Virus record (IMG/VR): IMGVR_UViG_3300026488_000015
Span: 82,526-146,525 of that record
DNA from: a virus
Direction: 5' to 3' (one strand)
Length of the DNA stretch: 64,000 nucleotides
Shown here: piece after piece, positions 29,669-37,980 of the stretch
Position numbering within the stretch: the first letter of the stretch is position 1
Layout of the letters: each line of letters starts with the position of its first letter
Position numbers and translations under genes: made by a program
The notes under the pieces: model-generated
Seen by the model: the letters and a program-made list of their open reading frames with translations, nothing else
Told to the model about the DNA's origin: nothing
Database searches by the model: none

Positions 29669-30633
29669 TAGTCATCTCCTAGTAAGTCTGCATACTTACC
29701 TAATTTTTTATTATTCGATTTCTTTGCTATCAGTTTTATTGCTTTATCGTACCATTTCCACTTCGGTTTAGCTAGTAACATTTCAAGAACTCTATCATCT
29801 TTCATAAGTATTTTAGCTATCCCTGGTGTTACTGAATTCATATCATCAACGATACCACTTGGTACTTGAAATTTATCATCAGCTAATAATATTCTAACCA
29901 TTTCTAAATTCCCAGCCATTGCTGCAGTACCTAGAGCACCATAATCTAAATTAGAAATATTTACATCCACATCGTATAACCACTTAGCGATTTTCTCTCT
30001 TTTGTATTCGAGTGCATTAGCAAACCAATAATTTTCATCCTTGAATAAGCTATAACCACCTCTTATAGCAGTTGTCATTAATTTCAATAGTACATCATCA
30101 TCTTTCTCTGTTTTAAATTTCATAATGTACATTTCGCCCTCTTCATCTAAAATGATATAAGGATATTCCACTGATTCGACCACTATTCTATCCTGCTTTT
30201 GTCTCGATTTTGTGAAGTAAAATTCCGGGTCTTTCTCTCTACCTTGGATAAATGTGATGATGGTTATGTAACCATTTTCTTTGTTGATTATCATCATATC
30301 GTAACGAGCTTTAGAATTTTTGTAAACGATTATTGTTTTGTTGCCTGGTACAAGCTCACCAGAATCGAAAACTTTTTTAATCTTCTTTAGAATTAATTCA
30401 TCTTTGATACCGTGGTCACGAGCTTTCTTCTCACCGTCACGCTTTTGAGTGCTATGAGAAGATTTATAGACATCTATATTATCTACTGTCCCGACTTTTA
30501 AAGAGTCGCTAGGTCGTTTTGCTTTGATTTTTTGGGGAGTCGGGGTAGGTTGCTCAGTCTTATCAGATGCTTTCTTCTTTATTTTAAGTGCTTCTGTTAT
30601 TGAGTCGTTAAGTATTTTATTGAATGTTTGCAT
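29668..30633 (-). CDS. Late protein with leader-like N-terminus, ankyrin-like part and KLGKYADLLGDD C-terminus (321 aa)
   Basis: Front MQTFNKILNDSITEALKIKK resembles the capsid-targeting leader. Residues 80-190 form a beta-rich domain (RYDMMIINKENGYITIITFI). Residues 195-290 contain ankyrin-like units (LGTAAMAGNLEMVRILLADD). The end is KKLGKYADLLGDD. Exact TATAAATA is 22 bases upstream. It is the only protein here with both the leader-like start and the KYADLL end, linking the two signals. Confidence 0.8.
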   Translation of the reverse strand: MQTFNKILNDSITEALKIKKKASDKTEQPTPTPQKIKAKRPSDSLKVGTVDNIDVYKSSHSTQKRDGEKKARDHGIKDELILKKIKKVFDSGELVPGNKTIIVYKNSKARYDMMIINKENGYITIITFIQGREKDPEFYFTKSRQKQDRIVVESVEYPYIILDEEGEMYIMKFKTEKDDDVLLKLMTTAIRGGYSLFKDENYWFANALEYKREKIAKWLYDVDVNISNLDYGALGTAAMAGNLEMVRILLADDKFQVPSGIVDDMNSVTPGIAKILMKDDRVLEMLLAKPKWKWYDKAIKLIAKKSNNKKLGKYADLLGDD

Positions 30634-30654
30634 AAGTACTCTCGTGTTTGAGAG

Positions 30655-30662
30655 TATTTATA
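30655..30662 (-). promoter_or_regulatory. T4-type late promoter TATAAATA
   Basis: Exact octamer 22 bases upstream of the first of three coupled KYADLL genes. Confidence 0.85.
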
Positions 30663-30935
30663 TTAAGCTTGTTTAATGTTATCGTTATCTAAATCATAGA
30701 GAGAGGCTCTTTCCCATTTCTCATCATAAATATAAATAGTGTTTAAACCATTCTCTATTTTCCATTCTAACATCGGTGCATCATCTGAATCTAGTGCTAA
30801 TGCTGTATAGGCTACTTTGTCTCCAGATTCTTTATCAGTGCAAACTGTGTAAACATCCAGTTCTTCTAATTCTACTGTACCAAATTCTAATTCTTGAAGT
30901 AAATCATTTACTTCCTGGGGTATGATGATATTCAT
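30663..30935 (-). CDS. Hypothetical acidic protein (90 aa)
   Basis: Acidic beta protein (ELEFGTVELEELDVYTVCTD) with a C-terminal YDLDNDNIKQA. Monocistronic between an early promoter and the late promoter. Unknown. Confidence 0.72.
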   Translation of the reverse strand: MNIIIPQEVNDLLQELEFGTVELEELDVYTVCTDKESGDKVAYTALALDSDDAPMLEWKIENGLNTIYIYDEKWERASLYDLDNDNIKQA

Positions 30936-30952
30936 AATAAATCCTTTGTTTC

Positions 30953-30977
30953 TTTATATGTAATATTATAACATAGT
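30953..30977 (-). promoter_or_regulatory. Recurrent TATAAT promoter
   Basis: Canonical copy ahead of the gene at 30935. Confidence 0.8.
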
Positions 30978-30989
30978 GTTTCTTAAACT

Positions 30990-31256
30990 CTACTTAACAT
31001 ATTTTAAATACTCTGCTCGTGTATCAAATGTTTTGCCTGATTTTGTCTGAATAAGAATATGATTATCTGAAGCATCGTAATACTTATCATCATTTGAATT
31101 ATATGTAGCATTTTTACCATATTGGGTGACTTCAGCATCCATCGCCATACATATTTTACATACATTATTCGACATTGCTACCCAAGCACTCGATACAACA
31201 AAGCAATCTTCATCTGATTTACCACATACCTCACAAGGTCTTCCTGTAGGTTCCAT
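30990..31256 (-). CDS. Four-cysteine zinc protein (88 aa)
   Basis: CEVCGKSDEDC at residues 8-18 and CKICMAMD at about 33-40 form a treble-clef-like zinc site. The C-terminal part (LIQTKSGKTFDTRAEYLKYV) is a small beta-helix unit. Family not recognised. Confidence 0.74.
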   Translation of the reverse strand: MEPTGRPCEVCGKSDEDCFVVSSAWVAMSNNVCKICMAMDAEVTQYGKNATYNSNDDKYYDASDNHILIQTKSGKTFDTRAEYLKYVK

Positions 31257-31489
31257 TATATCTCTCCTCTATATTTTAATTCATTAAATAATTCCAACCA
31301 AGGCGTGTACATAAATGCTTCTGGATTCTCTTTGATAAGGATTATCATTACAGAACCAATATCTTTATTATTTCTTAGAATAATTTTATTATCATCCATA
31401 TAACCATCGAGAATAGTATTTTCAACATTTACAGAACCAATAAATTCTCCAGTCTCTCTCGGTGGATACATTCTCTTAGTGCCAATCAT
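31256..31489 (-). CDS. Hypothetical protein (77 aa)
   Basis: ATG 31489 is chosen because it forms an ATGA overlap with the phosphoesterase stop and has AAGGGATTTATT ahead. MIGTKRMYPPRETGEFIGSV, then a hydrophobic beta strand (SVMIILIKENPEAFMY). Unknown. Confidence 0.7.
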   Translation of the reverse strand: MIGTKRMYPPRETGEFIGSVNVENTILDGYMDDNKIILRNNKDIGSVMIILIKENPEAFMYTPWLELFNELKYRGEI

Positions 31490-32148
31490 AATAAATCCCT
31501 TAATTTTTTCGGTCTGAAATTGATATGTTCTAAACAAACATTTACAGAATCTTTAAAAACACTTTTGTTGCTATGTGTATGTCCGTGAATATTCTTAGAA
31601 CAACCAAATGAATCATAATATTTTTCGAGTTTTTTAACTCTCGGAGTGATTCTCTCATTTTTTCTATCCCATTCATCATTATCGAATAATGGGTAGTGAG
31701 AGAACATAAATTGCTCATCGCCAAATTGCTTAACGATACCACTAAATAATGGGTCTTCAGGTACTAAGAAATGAAGCATATCGTTTGATTCGGAATCGGA
31801 GTAATCTAAAAGAAGTTCACCAGAGATAACACCTTCAAACATTTTGTATGTTTGAGAGCCTTTTCTATCGTGATTCCCCATAATAAGATATTTTCTACCA
31901 TTCATACGAGAGATTGCTTCAAGATTTTTAAATGCTACATCACCAACGATTAACACAATATCATCATTAGTAACAGTTTCATTATGAATATCGATAATCC
32001 ATTCCGTATGGTCTTCATAACCATCAATTCTCATAGCAGTCGCTCTCATTGGTTCAAATTGAGTGATATTTTTATGTCCGATATGATGGTCACTACATAC
32101 GAATGTGTCTAGCGTGAGCCAATCTAAATTTGTTACTTTTTTATTCAT
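31486..32148 (-). CDS. Calcineurin-like metallophosphoesterase
   Basis: Dinuclear-metal phosphoesterase motifs in order: CSDHHIGH near residue 18 (D-x-H), VGDVAF near 66 (GDxx), IMGNHDRKG near 90 (GNHD/E), FSHYPL near 150, and HGHTH near 190. The 220-residue length fits YfcE/MJ0936-type phosphodiesterases and phage gp's of the same fold. Substrate cannot be told; a nucleotide or cyclic-nucleotide phosphodiester is possible. Confidence 0.88.
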   Translation of the reverse strand: MNKKVTNLDWLTLDTFVCSDHHIGHKNITQFEPMRATAMRIDGYEDHTEWIIDIHNETVTNDDIVLIVGDVAFKNLEAISRMNGRKYLIMGNHDRKGSQTYKMFEGVISGELLLDYSDSESNDMLHFLVPEDPLFSGIVKQFGDEQFMFSHYPLFDNDEWDRKNERITPRVKKLEKYYDSFGCSKNIHGHTHSNKSVFKDSVNVCLEHINFRPKKLRDLL

Positions 32149-32150
32149 CG

Positions 32151-32351
32151 TTAATCCTTCCCTATTTCTTCTAAGATTGCTGCACCAACAATAAAAATGC
32201 TGGATATTGCTACCATTGCATAATATGTTGTCTTATCAGCAAGTTTCTGCAACACATCTATTGTTTCAGTTCCATAATCAGTAAACGATAAATTTACTGC
32301 TAGGGCCATCCATATGATACCGACAATTAAAAATAATGTACTTCTTTTCAT
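32151..32351 (-). CDS. Two-pass membrane protein (66 aa)
   Basis: Hydrophobic helices at about residues 4-22 and 43-62, with a short acidic tail (EEIGKD). Precedes the phosphoesterase in the operon. Unknown. Confidence 0.7.
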   Translation of the reverse strand: MKRSTLFLIVGIIWMALAVNLSFTDYGTETIDVLQKLADKTTYYAMVAISSIFIVGAAILEEIGKD

Positions 32352-32367
32352 ATTTCTTCCTTCTTCT

Positions 32368-32392
32368 CTTTATATGTAGTATTATAACATAA
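32368..32392 (-). promoter_or_regulatory. Recurrent TATAAT promoter
   Basis: Copy with TATAATACTACATAT; ahead of the membrane and phosphoesterase genes. Confidence 0.78.
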
Positions 32393-32416
32393 GCAACCTT
32401 AAAACCTTATTAAAGA

Positions 32417-32794
32417 TTAAAGGAACTCGGCAGGATTGTTTTCTATATAAGCATCGATACTTATTTTAGTGAGTTCTTTAAGAAACATTGGTTGAGCACC
32501 CAAAAGAAGAGCCTGCATTAGTTCTGCTTGTGTTGGTTCATCAAAAAATCGTATATTGTTAGGATTTTCAATGAGTGTGGATTCTCTCGTTTCAATAGAG
32601 TATTTTTCTCGGAATTCGCCGAATTTCTGAATTCTTTCTATATTTGTTCCTTGTACTTCTCGAAAATCTATGTCATCGACATTAGATATAGTATTAGTCA
32701 AGGATACACTATCAAAACTTAAATCGTTACTGTAAACGAGACTTGAGCTATCAATTACTAAGTCACCTTGAACTGTATTTGCTAAAGCAGCCAT
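32417..32794 (-). CDS. Hypothetical protein with NPAEFL ending (125 aa)
   Basis: Ser/Asp-rich first half (SNDLSFDSVSLTNTISNVDD), then helices and SIDAYIENNPAEFL. The helix plus E-N-N-P and hydrophobic end fits the tag with AEFL instead of HLFL. Stop-start overlap with the upstream coiled-coil gene. Confidence 0.72.
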   Translation of the reverse strand: MAALANTVQGDLVIDSSSLVYSNDLSFDSVSLTNTISNVDDIDFREVQGTNIERIQKFGEFREKYSIETRESTLIENPNNIRFFDEPTQAELMQALLLGAQPMFLKELTKISIDAYIENNPAEFL

Positions 32795-32949
32795 TATTTC
32801 AGTAACCTATGTACTTCAGAAAAATGAGAAATACTTATATTCAGATAAGCTTTCTTGGTTTCCATATCTTCTGTTTTCATAAATTTTTGCAGTAGTTTTT
32901 GTGCTTTTTGAAAATGTTCTTCAATCTCTTGTGTTTCTTTTACGGTCAT
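32794..32949 (-). CDS. Small coiled-coil protein (51 aa)
   Basis: MTVKETQEIEEHFQKAQKLL and 31 more residues, helical throughout with heptad hydrophobics. AAAGGATTAT ahead of the ATG; TAATG overlap with the next gene. Confidence 0.68.
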   Translation of the reverse strand: MTVKETQEIEEHFQKAQKLLQKFMKTEDMETKKAYLNISISHFSEVHRLLK

Positions 32950-32959
32950 AATAATCCTT

Positions 32960-32980
32960 TATGAAACATTATAACATAAA
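32960..32980 (-). promoter_or_regulatory. Recurrent TATAAT promoter (short form)
   Basis: TTATGTTATAATGTTTCATA on the minus strand, nearly back-to-back with the late promoter of the fibre gene on the other strand. Confidence 0.7.
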
Positions 32981-32991
32981 TGTTCTTAACA

Positions 32992-32999
32992 TATAAATA
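32992..32999 (+). promoter_or_regulatory. T4-type late promoter TATAAATA (tail fibre)
   Basis: Exact octamer on the plus strand 26 bases before the fibre ATG; the only clear late promoter pointing right within a leftward genome. Confidence 0.85.
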
Positions 33000-33025
33000 T
33001 AAGAAAACTCACTTAGAGGTATAAA

Positions 33026-36000
33026 ATGATAACTAGAAGTTTTAACAAAATTGATTTAGATTTAGCAGTAGTAGAAGCAGAGATTGCTGGTGTTGTAATC
33101 TCAACAAACAAAATTACATCGGTGCAGAGTAATTCAACTCTTACTTTGGAAGGTAATGGTACTGGAAAAATAACACTCAACGATGATACAAAAGTAAACG
33201 GGAGCCTGAGCACTTCTAAGGATGTCGTATTCCATAGTGACTTTGCTTTAATAGCTGATGATTCTTCTGGAGAATTTTCTAATAGAAGTGGTACAAACAT
33301 AGACCATATTTGGCACAATGATACTACCAATTCTTGGAATTTTGTTTCTGATGGTACTTATAGAAAAGATGGAATTTCAGGTTCAAGTACTTTAAGAGCT
33401 CAACACTTAGCTCTTGGTTCACATCTTACTGTAAATGGAAATACAGTTCTTGGTAATGCTAATACCGATTCAACAACGGCTAGAGGTACAGTAACATTAT
33501 CTGATGCAGGAAAATTGACTAATATCAAGGGAACATTAAATGTGGACCAAGCAGTTTCTTTCGATTCAACATTAAATGTTGCTAGTACCACGACTTTAAA
33601 TTCAACTCTTACTGTAAATGGTAGCACGACTTTAAAATCAAATCTTACTGTAAATGGGAATACAGTTCTTGGTAATGCTAATACAGATACTTCAGTAATT
33701 CGTGGAACTCTTACATTATCTGATTTAGACAAACTTACTACTATCAAAGGTTCTTTAAGAATTAATCAAGACCTTGTTATCGATAAAGCACTAAATGTTA
33801 CGAACGATTTAGTTGTTGGTGATTTCAATGATTCAAACTCTAATATTACAGTTCTAGCTGGGGAAACGAAAATAGCACAAATATCTGCATACGGGTCTAG
33901 TCAAGGTACTGGAATTGTATATGTAGGACAAAGCAGTTCTCACGGTGGTGGTATCGTTTATAATGGCGATGACAACCCTAATTTACCTTTCAGTACTGAT
34001 AGTATATCAATGTTTAGAAGAAGTTCAGGTGTAGATTACGAGATTATACACGCAAGTCACGGTTCAAGTCGAGTTTTATTCAATGATAGCATTACTATTG
34101 AAGGTACATCTGATTCATCAAGCACTATTACTGGTTCATTCCAGACTAAAGGTGGTGTAGGAATTGCTAAGAAGTTATATGTTGGTACTTCTGTTTATGC
34201 ACCGACTTATTACGATTTAAACAATACTGGATATTATGGTAACTTTGCTAGTACAAGTAGAATGAATTTACTAAATCTTACGACTCTTAATGTTTATGGT
34301 ATTACTACTCTTGGTGATGCAGTTACTGATTCGACTAGAATTCGTGGTACTGTTACTATAAGTGATAATACGAAATTAACTAAGATTGAAGGTAAACTTA
34401 CAGTCGATGAAGCAACTATTTTAAGTTCTACTCTTAATGTTAATGGTAATACTACTCTTGGTAATGCAGTTACTGATTCAACGACTATTCGTGGTACTGT
34501 TACTATCGGTGATGATACGAAAAATACTAGAATTGGTGGTACACTTTCAGTTGATGAAACTGCTACATTCTCTGGTATCATAAATGCTAACGCTGGAATC
34601 AAACAAGATAATTTCTCTATTCTTAATGGTTCTGATACTTGGTTAAGAACTTCTGGGAATACTGGTTGGTATTCTGCCACTCACGGTGGTGGTATGTATA
34701 TGACTGATACTACCTGGGTTCAGACTTATGCAGATAAAGGTCTATCAGGTAGAGTACTAAGAAGTACTGTTGCACAAGGAACAGCACCTCTTGTTGTTAC
34801 TAGTACGACTAAAGTTGCCAAACTAAATGTCGATTATCTTGATGGTCAAGATATTTCATATTATAGAAATGCTACAAACTTGAATGCAGGTACAATATCT
34901 GATGCAAGATTACCAAATATTATCACTTCTGATATAAAAGGTATCAAGTATGTGGATAGTAGTAATGAAATGACATTAGCACAAGGCTTCGTTGGTGGTA
35001 GATTGTACTTAAATTATAGAGGAGCAACTTCTGCTATTACAGAATTATACATAGCTAATGGTCGTGGTGCTACTACAACTAATGTTATAGCAAGACAATA
35101 CACATCTAATGTTGCACAAGGAACAGCACCTCTTATTGTTGCTAGTTCAACTAAAGTAACGAACTTGAATGCTGATTATCTTGATGGTCAGACTTTGACA
35201 TCTGCAGGGACAGCAAATACAGTTGTCGGTCGTGATGGTTCGGGCGATATAAATGCTAGATTATTCAAGAGTACTTACGGTACAACATCATCATTAGCAG
35301 CAACTGCAGATATTTGTTTCAGAAATAGCACTTCAGATAATTATTTAAGATTCGTAGACCACGCAGGAATAATTTCTTGGATTGGTAAAGTAAACGATTC
35401 ACAAAAACTTGATAATCTCGATTCTACACAATTTTTAAGAAGCGATACAGCAGATACATACACTTCATTAAGTGGGGGTAGACTCACAGCAACTGGTACG
35501 GGTAACAACTATACTAATGGTGGAATAGAAGTGCGTTCATCGGGTAGTGCTATACCAACAATCGGTTTTCATAAACCAGGTGCTTTCGCTGGAGAACTAC
35601 AACTAAGAGCTAACAACGAATTTTACTTCCGTAATAATGGCGATACTGGAAATGCAAATGTAACTGCAGAGGTGTTTAGAGGTAAAGCAACAAGTGCTAA
35701 CTACGCCGATGTCGCAGAAAATTATCTTTCTGATTCAGTACAAGTTCCAGGTACTGTAATGGGTATAGGAGGAGAAAACGAGATTGCAGTATGGACTGAA
35801 GGAATGCCTCTAGCAGGTGTTGTAAGTACTAATCCAGCTCTTATTATGAATAACGAAGATTCTATTAAGGATAATGAATTGTATCTTGAAATAGCACTTA
35901 AAGGAAAGATTCCTTGTTTCATAGAAGGAGAAGCTAAGAAAGGACAATATTTAGTCCCTTCAAGTAATGGTAAAGCAAAAGTTTCTACTACATACAATCC

Positions 36001-36064
36001 AGAATTTAATATAGGTGTATGCATAGAAGATTCCGTAAACGGGACTGTAATGGTTAAAGTCTAA
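33026..36064 (+). CDS. Tail fibre protein
   Basis: A 1012-residue fibre. Residues about 130-520 hold repeated units around LTVNGNTVLGNANTDSTTAR / GTVTLSDAGKLTNIKGTLNV, typical of trimeric beta-rich shafts. A non-repeating part (about 290-420) contains Gly/Ser-rich receptor-domain-like sequence. Residues 590-730 carry a second duplication (VAQGTAPLxVxSxTKVxxLN, DYLDGQ). The C-terminus ANYADVAENYLSD...PGTVMGIGG...AGVVSTNPALIMN is a fibre end domain found in many myoviruses. It binds the host surface; no chaperone gene follows directly. Confidence 0.9.
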   Translation: MITRSFNKIDLDLAVVEAEIAGVVISTNKITSVQSNSTLTLEGNGTGKITLNDDTKVNGSLSTSKDVVFHSDFALIADDSSGEFSNRSGTNIDHIWHNDTTNSWNFVSDGTYRKDGISGSSTLRAQHLALGSHLTVNGNTVLGNANTDSTTARGTVTLSDAGKLTNIKGTLNVDQAVSFDSTLNVASTTTLNSTLTVNGSTTLKSNLTVNGNTVLGNANTDTSVIRGTLTLSDLDKLTTIKGSLRINQDLVIDKALNVTNDLVVGDFNDSNSNITVLAGETKIAQISAYGSSQGTGIVYVGQSSSHGGGIVYNGDDNPNLPFSTDSISMFRRSSGVDYEIIHASHGSSRVLFNDSITIEGTSDSSSTITGSFQTKGGVGIAKKLYVGTSVYAPTYYDLNNTGYYGNFASTSRMNLLNLTTLNVYGITTLGDAVTDSTRIRGTVTISDNTKLTKIEGKLTVDEATILSSTLNVNGNTTLGNAVTDSTTIRGTVTIGDDTKNTRIGGTLSVDETATFSGIINANAGIKQDNFSILNGSDTWLRTSGNTGWYSATHGGGMYMTDTTWVQTYADKGLSGRVLRSTVAQGTAPLVVTSTTKVAKLNVDYLDGQDISYYRNATNLNAGTISDARLPNIITSDIKGIKYVDSSNEMTLAQGFVGGRLYLNYRGATSAITELYIANGRGATTTNVIARQYTSNVAQGTAPLIVASSTKVTNLNADYLDGQTLTSAGTANTVVGRDGSGDINARLFKSTYGTTSSLAATADICFRNSTSDNYLRFVDHAGIISWIGKVNDSQKLDNLDSTQFLRSDTADTYTSLSGGRLTATGTGNNYTNGGIEVRSSGSAIPTIGFHKPGAFAGELQLRANNEFYFRNNGDTGNANVTAEVFRGKATSANYADVAENYLSDSVQVPGTVMGIGGENEIAVWTEGMPLAGVVSTNPALIMNNEDSIKDNELYLEIALKGKIPCFIEGEAKKGQYLVPSSNGKAKVSTTYNPEFNIGVCIEDSVNGTVMVKV
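33420..34560 (+). repeat. Internal coding repeats of the tail fibre shaft
   Basis: Several copies of about 110-130 bases encode (T/N)VNGNTxLGNAxTDSTxxRGTVTxxD; examples start near 33425, 33645, 34300 and 34437. Copies are related but not identical at the DNA level, so they could change number by recombination and lengthen or shorten the shaft. Confidence 0.8.
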
Positions 36065-36078
36065 GTAAGAAAACTTAG
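36061..36078. terminator. Short hairpin at convergent fibre/nucleotidyltransferase ends
   Basis: CTAAGT-AAGAAA-ACTTAG, a 6-bp stem with a 6-base loop exactly over the two overlapping stop codons. It may act as a weak bidirectional terminator; no U-run is present on the plus side. Confidence 0.4.
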
Positions 36079-37086
36079 CACTACTTTATTCATAAACTCT
36101 CTATCTGATTTCTCAGGTAGAGTAGTCCTCAACATAAGTTCATCAACTCTATCTAAAGTATCTCGTACTTCATCAAGAGCATCATCTACATCGACACGGC
36201 CTTCTTTGACATCTTTCAATCTCTCTGCTTTTGTGAGAGGAAATTTAAGAAAGTTGGTGGTAAGAAGTTCTTCAACCTCTACAGCTACTCTAAGAGCGTG
36301 AGATAAAGCTTTAAAGTCTGTTTTTGATTCAGTCTTAGCAACAGTTTTTGTTCTGTTACCAAAACCTTCATATAATTTCTTAACTCTCTCAAGCATATAC
36401 AAGAAAGTAACATTTCCTTCGTACATTTTACCAAGGACAGAAAAATACTCACATTCAGTATGTTCACCAAGACCACGAGAGTTAGGTGCCATAACGAACT
36501 TAACATATTTGTATCCTCTTGTAATAACTTTCAAATCATCAAATCTATCACTAAGTTTTGTATCAGGTGAACCTTGTGCCCAGCCATCTAGTGCTTTTAC
36601 AAGTTTATCTAGCTCTGCATATCTATCACCTTTGACACCGAATTTCTTCGTTTGTCCGACAGCATATCCAACAAATTTCTTCATATTTCTATTTTGGAAT
36701 TTTGTGTGATTATCTTTCATTACTTTAGTAAATTCAGGTACTTCGTAAACGACTGTATCCTTTCTAAACATAGAGTAAAGTAAATCTACTGCACCCGTTT
36801 CAGAACCTTCGAGTAAATCCATAAATTTGTATGGAGAATATCCATCTAAATCTACATCATCAGCACCATTCTTTTCTTTAGTGTCTTTACCAACTTTAAG
36901 AAATTCTACATCTTTTTTCAATAGAACATCTTCTTTACTTGGAGCGAACAAAAATTTATAATCAGTATCAGAATTAACATTATCTGTACCGTATAATTTT
37001 GAACCACTAAGAGTCACATATAGAACCCTAACATTGTGTTTTTCTTCTAGTCCTCTGAGGACCTCTTTTAGTTTTTCGTTTGTCAT
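36061..37086 (-). CDS. Nucleotidyltransferase of the RlaP/YcgL type (pol-beta superfamily)
   Basis: ATG 37086 chosen for AAAGGTCATAAA; the longer reading starts with GTG. The catalytic pattern LSGSKLYGTDNVNSDTDYKF (near residue 26-45) is the GS...G...SDxD signature with metal-binding aspartates. Members of this branch (RlaP) are linked to RNA ligases and are proposed to act in RNA repair. The rest (EGSETGAVDLLYSMF; helical C-half to residue 341) matches that long form. It fits the two RNA ligases and CCA enzyme of this phage. Nucleotide and target are unknown. Confidence 0.82.
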   Translation of the reverse strand: MTNEKLKEVLRGLEEKHNVRVLYVTLSGSKLYGTDNVNSDTDYKFLFAPSKEDVLLKKDVEFLKVGKDTKEKNGADDVDLDGYSPYKFMDLLEGSETGAVDLLYSMFRKDTVVYEVPEFTKVMKDNHTKFQNRNMKKFVGYAVGQTKKFGVKGDRYAELDKLVKALDGWAQGSPDTKLSDRFDDLKVITRGYKYVKFVMAPNSRGLGEHTECEYFSVLGKMYEGNVTFLYMLERVKKLYEGFGNRTKTVAKTESKTDFKALSHALRVAVEVEELLTTNFLKFPLTKAERLKDVKEGRVDVDDALDEVRDTLDRVDELMLRTTLPEKSDREFMNKVVLSFLT

Positions 37087-37153
37087 TTTATGACCTTTAT
37101 TTTGATTTTCCACCAATCAATTTACGGTATTAATAACCGAATAAAGTATCTCT

Positions 37154-37178
37154 CTTTATATGTAATATTATAACATAA
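37154..37178 (-). promoter_or_regulatory. Recurrent TATAAT promoter
   Basis: Canonical copy about 70 bases upstream of the nucleotidyltransferase; the longer leader is unlike most copies. Confidence 0.78.
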
Positions 37179-37195
37179 GTAACCTTAAAACCTTC

Positions 37196-37702
37196 TTAAT
37201 CTAGTAAATCAGCATATTTACCTAGTTTCTTTAATTTCACGCCTTCTAAAAACTCTTTGATGAATAGCTTGAAGTTATTGGAATCCCATCCACTGTATTG
37301 CATAGCTTGTTCTAATATTTTTGGGTTGCTTAGAGCTATTTCAGCTGTCTTACGGAATTTGTCGTGGTGAAGGTTAGCAATAGCGTGTCTATTCAATTCG
37401 TACATCAAATCATATTTACCAGTGAATTCTTTTATTCTTGGTAAAATAATCTCTAATGCCTCATAATTACCTAGTTCAATTGCTGTTTTTATAATCTGAT
37501 TGAAATTTTGTGAGTACTCATAACCTTTAAGATTACTGACCAGTTTAACTGCCTTTACATTATTCGTTTGGATTATTCTGCGTATAACCTCATCTTCATA
37601 AGGTATTTTGTTTTTTAAAAGTCCCTTGATTTCTTTATCAAGATTCCTTCCACCTGGTCCCATTGTATCTAAATCCCACCAATCTGTTACTTTTTCGTTC
37701 AT
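37196..37702 (-). CDS. Late ankyrin-like protein with KLGKYADLLD C-terminus (168 aa)
   Basis: ATG 37702 has ACGAGGTG upstream; a GTG nine bases earlier is less likely. Helical repeats (IIQTNNVKAVKLVSNLKGYE; AIELGNYEALEIILPRIKEF) resemble degenerate ankyrins. The end KLKKLGKYADLLD matches the three genes at 28.8-30.6 kb, 6.5 kb away. Exact TATAAATA lies 21 bases before the ATG. Confidence 0.8.
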   Translation of the reverse strand: MNEKVTDWWDLDTMGPGGRNLDKEIKGLLKNKIPYEDEVIRRIIQTNNVKAVKLVSNLKGYEYSQNFNQIIKTAIELGNYEALEIILPRIKEFTGKYDLMYELNRHAIANLHHDKFRKTAEIALSNPKILEQAMQYSGWDSNNFKLFIKEFLEGVKLKKLGKYADLLD

Positions 37703-37723
37703 ATCCAACACCTCGTTTAATAA

Positions 37724-37731
37724 TATTTATA
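37724..37731 (-). promoter_or_regulatory. T4-type late promoter TATAAATA
   Basis: Exact octamer before the fourth KYADLL gene; it overlaps the C-terminal tag codons of the upstream gene. Confidence 0.83.
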
Positions 37732-37978
37732 AGAATAAGTGAGGTGCCAGTTCTTTAGCTTCTTCTAAAGATTTAAAATCGTGTTTAATGTTGTTGGATT
37801 CCATTTTGTAGTTTTCTATCAGCTCGTAATCGCCTGAAGCACTATGGATGACTAAAACATCATCTAAGGTATATCGTTCCGTGTCTTCATCGTATCCGAG
37901 GACTTCGGCAAAGAATCTGAATTCGGCTCTATCGTCCTCTTTGTAATCCACATAAACGATAGCACCTATCCCATACAT
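37727..37978 (-). CDS. Hypothetical protein with APHLFL C-terminal tag (83 aa)
   Basis: MYGIGAIVYVDYKEDDRAEF suggests a small SH3/KOW-like barrel, followed by YNKxD-type loops and a helix SLEEAKELAPHLFL. A strict PHLFL ending. Two bases downstream of the SspB-like gene, so co-transcribed. Confidence 0.8.
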   Translation of the reverse strand: MYGIGAIVYVDYKEDDRAEFRFFAEVLGYDEDTERYTLDDVLVIHSASGDYELIENYKMESNNIKHDFKSLEEAKELAPHLFL

Positions 37979-37980
37979 TT

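Noticed and set aside
30731-30738. TATAAATA on the plus strand
   Set aside because: It lies inside a minus-strand gene and no plus-strand gene follows, so it is a chance match.
33013-34680. Long open frames antisense to the tail fibre
   Set aside because: They are shadows of the repetitive, low-complexity fibre sequence, with no ribosome sites and implausible composition.
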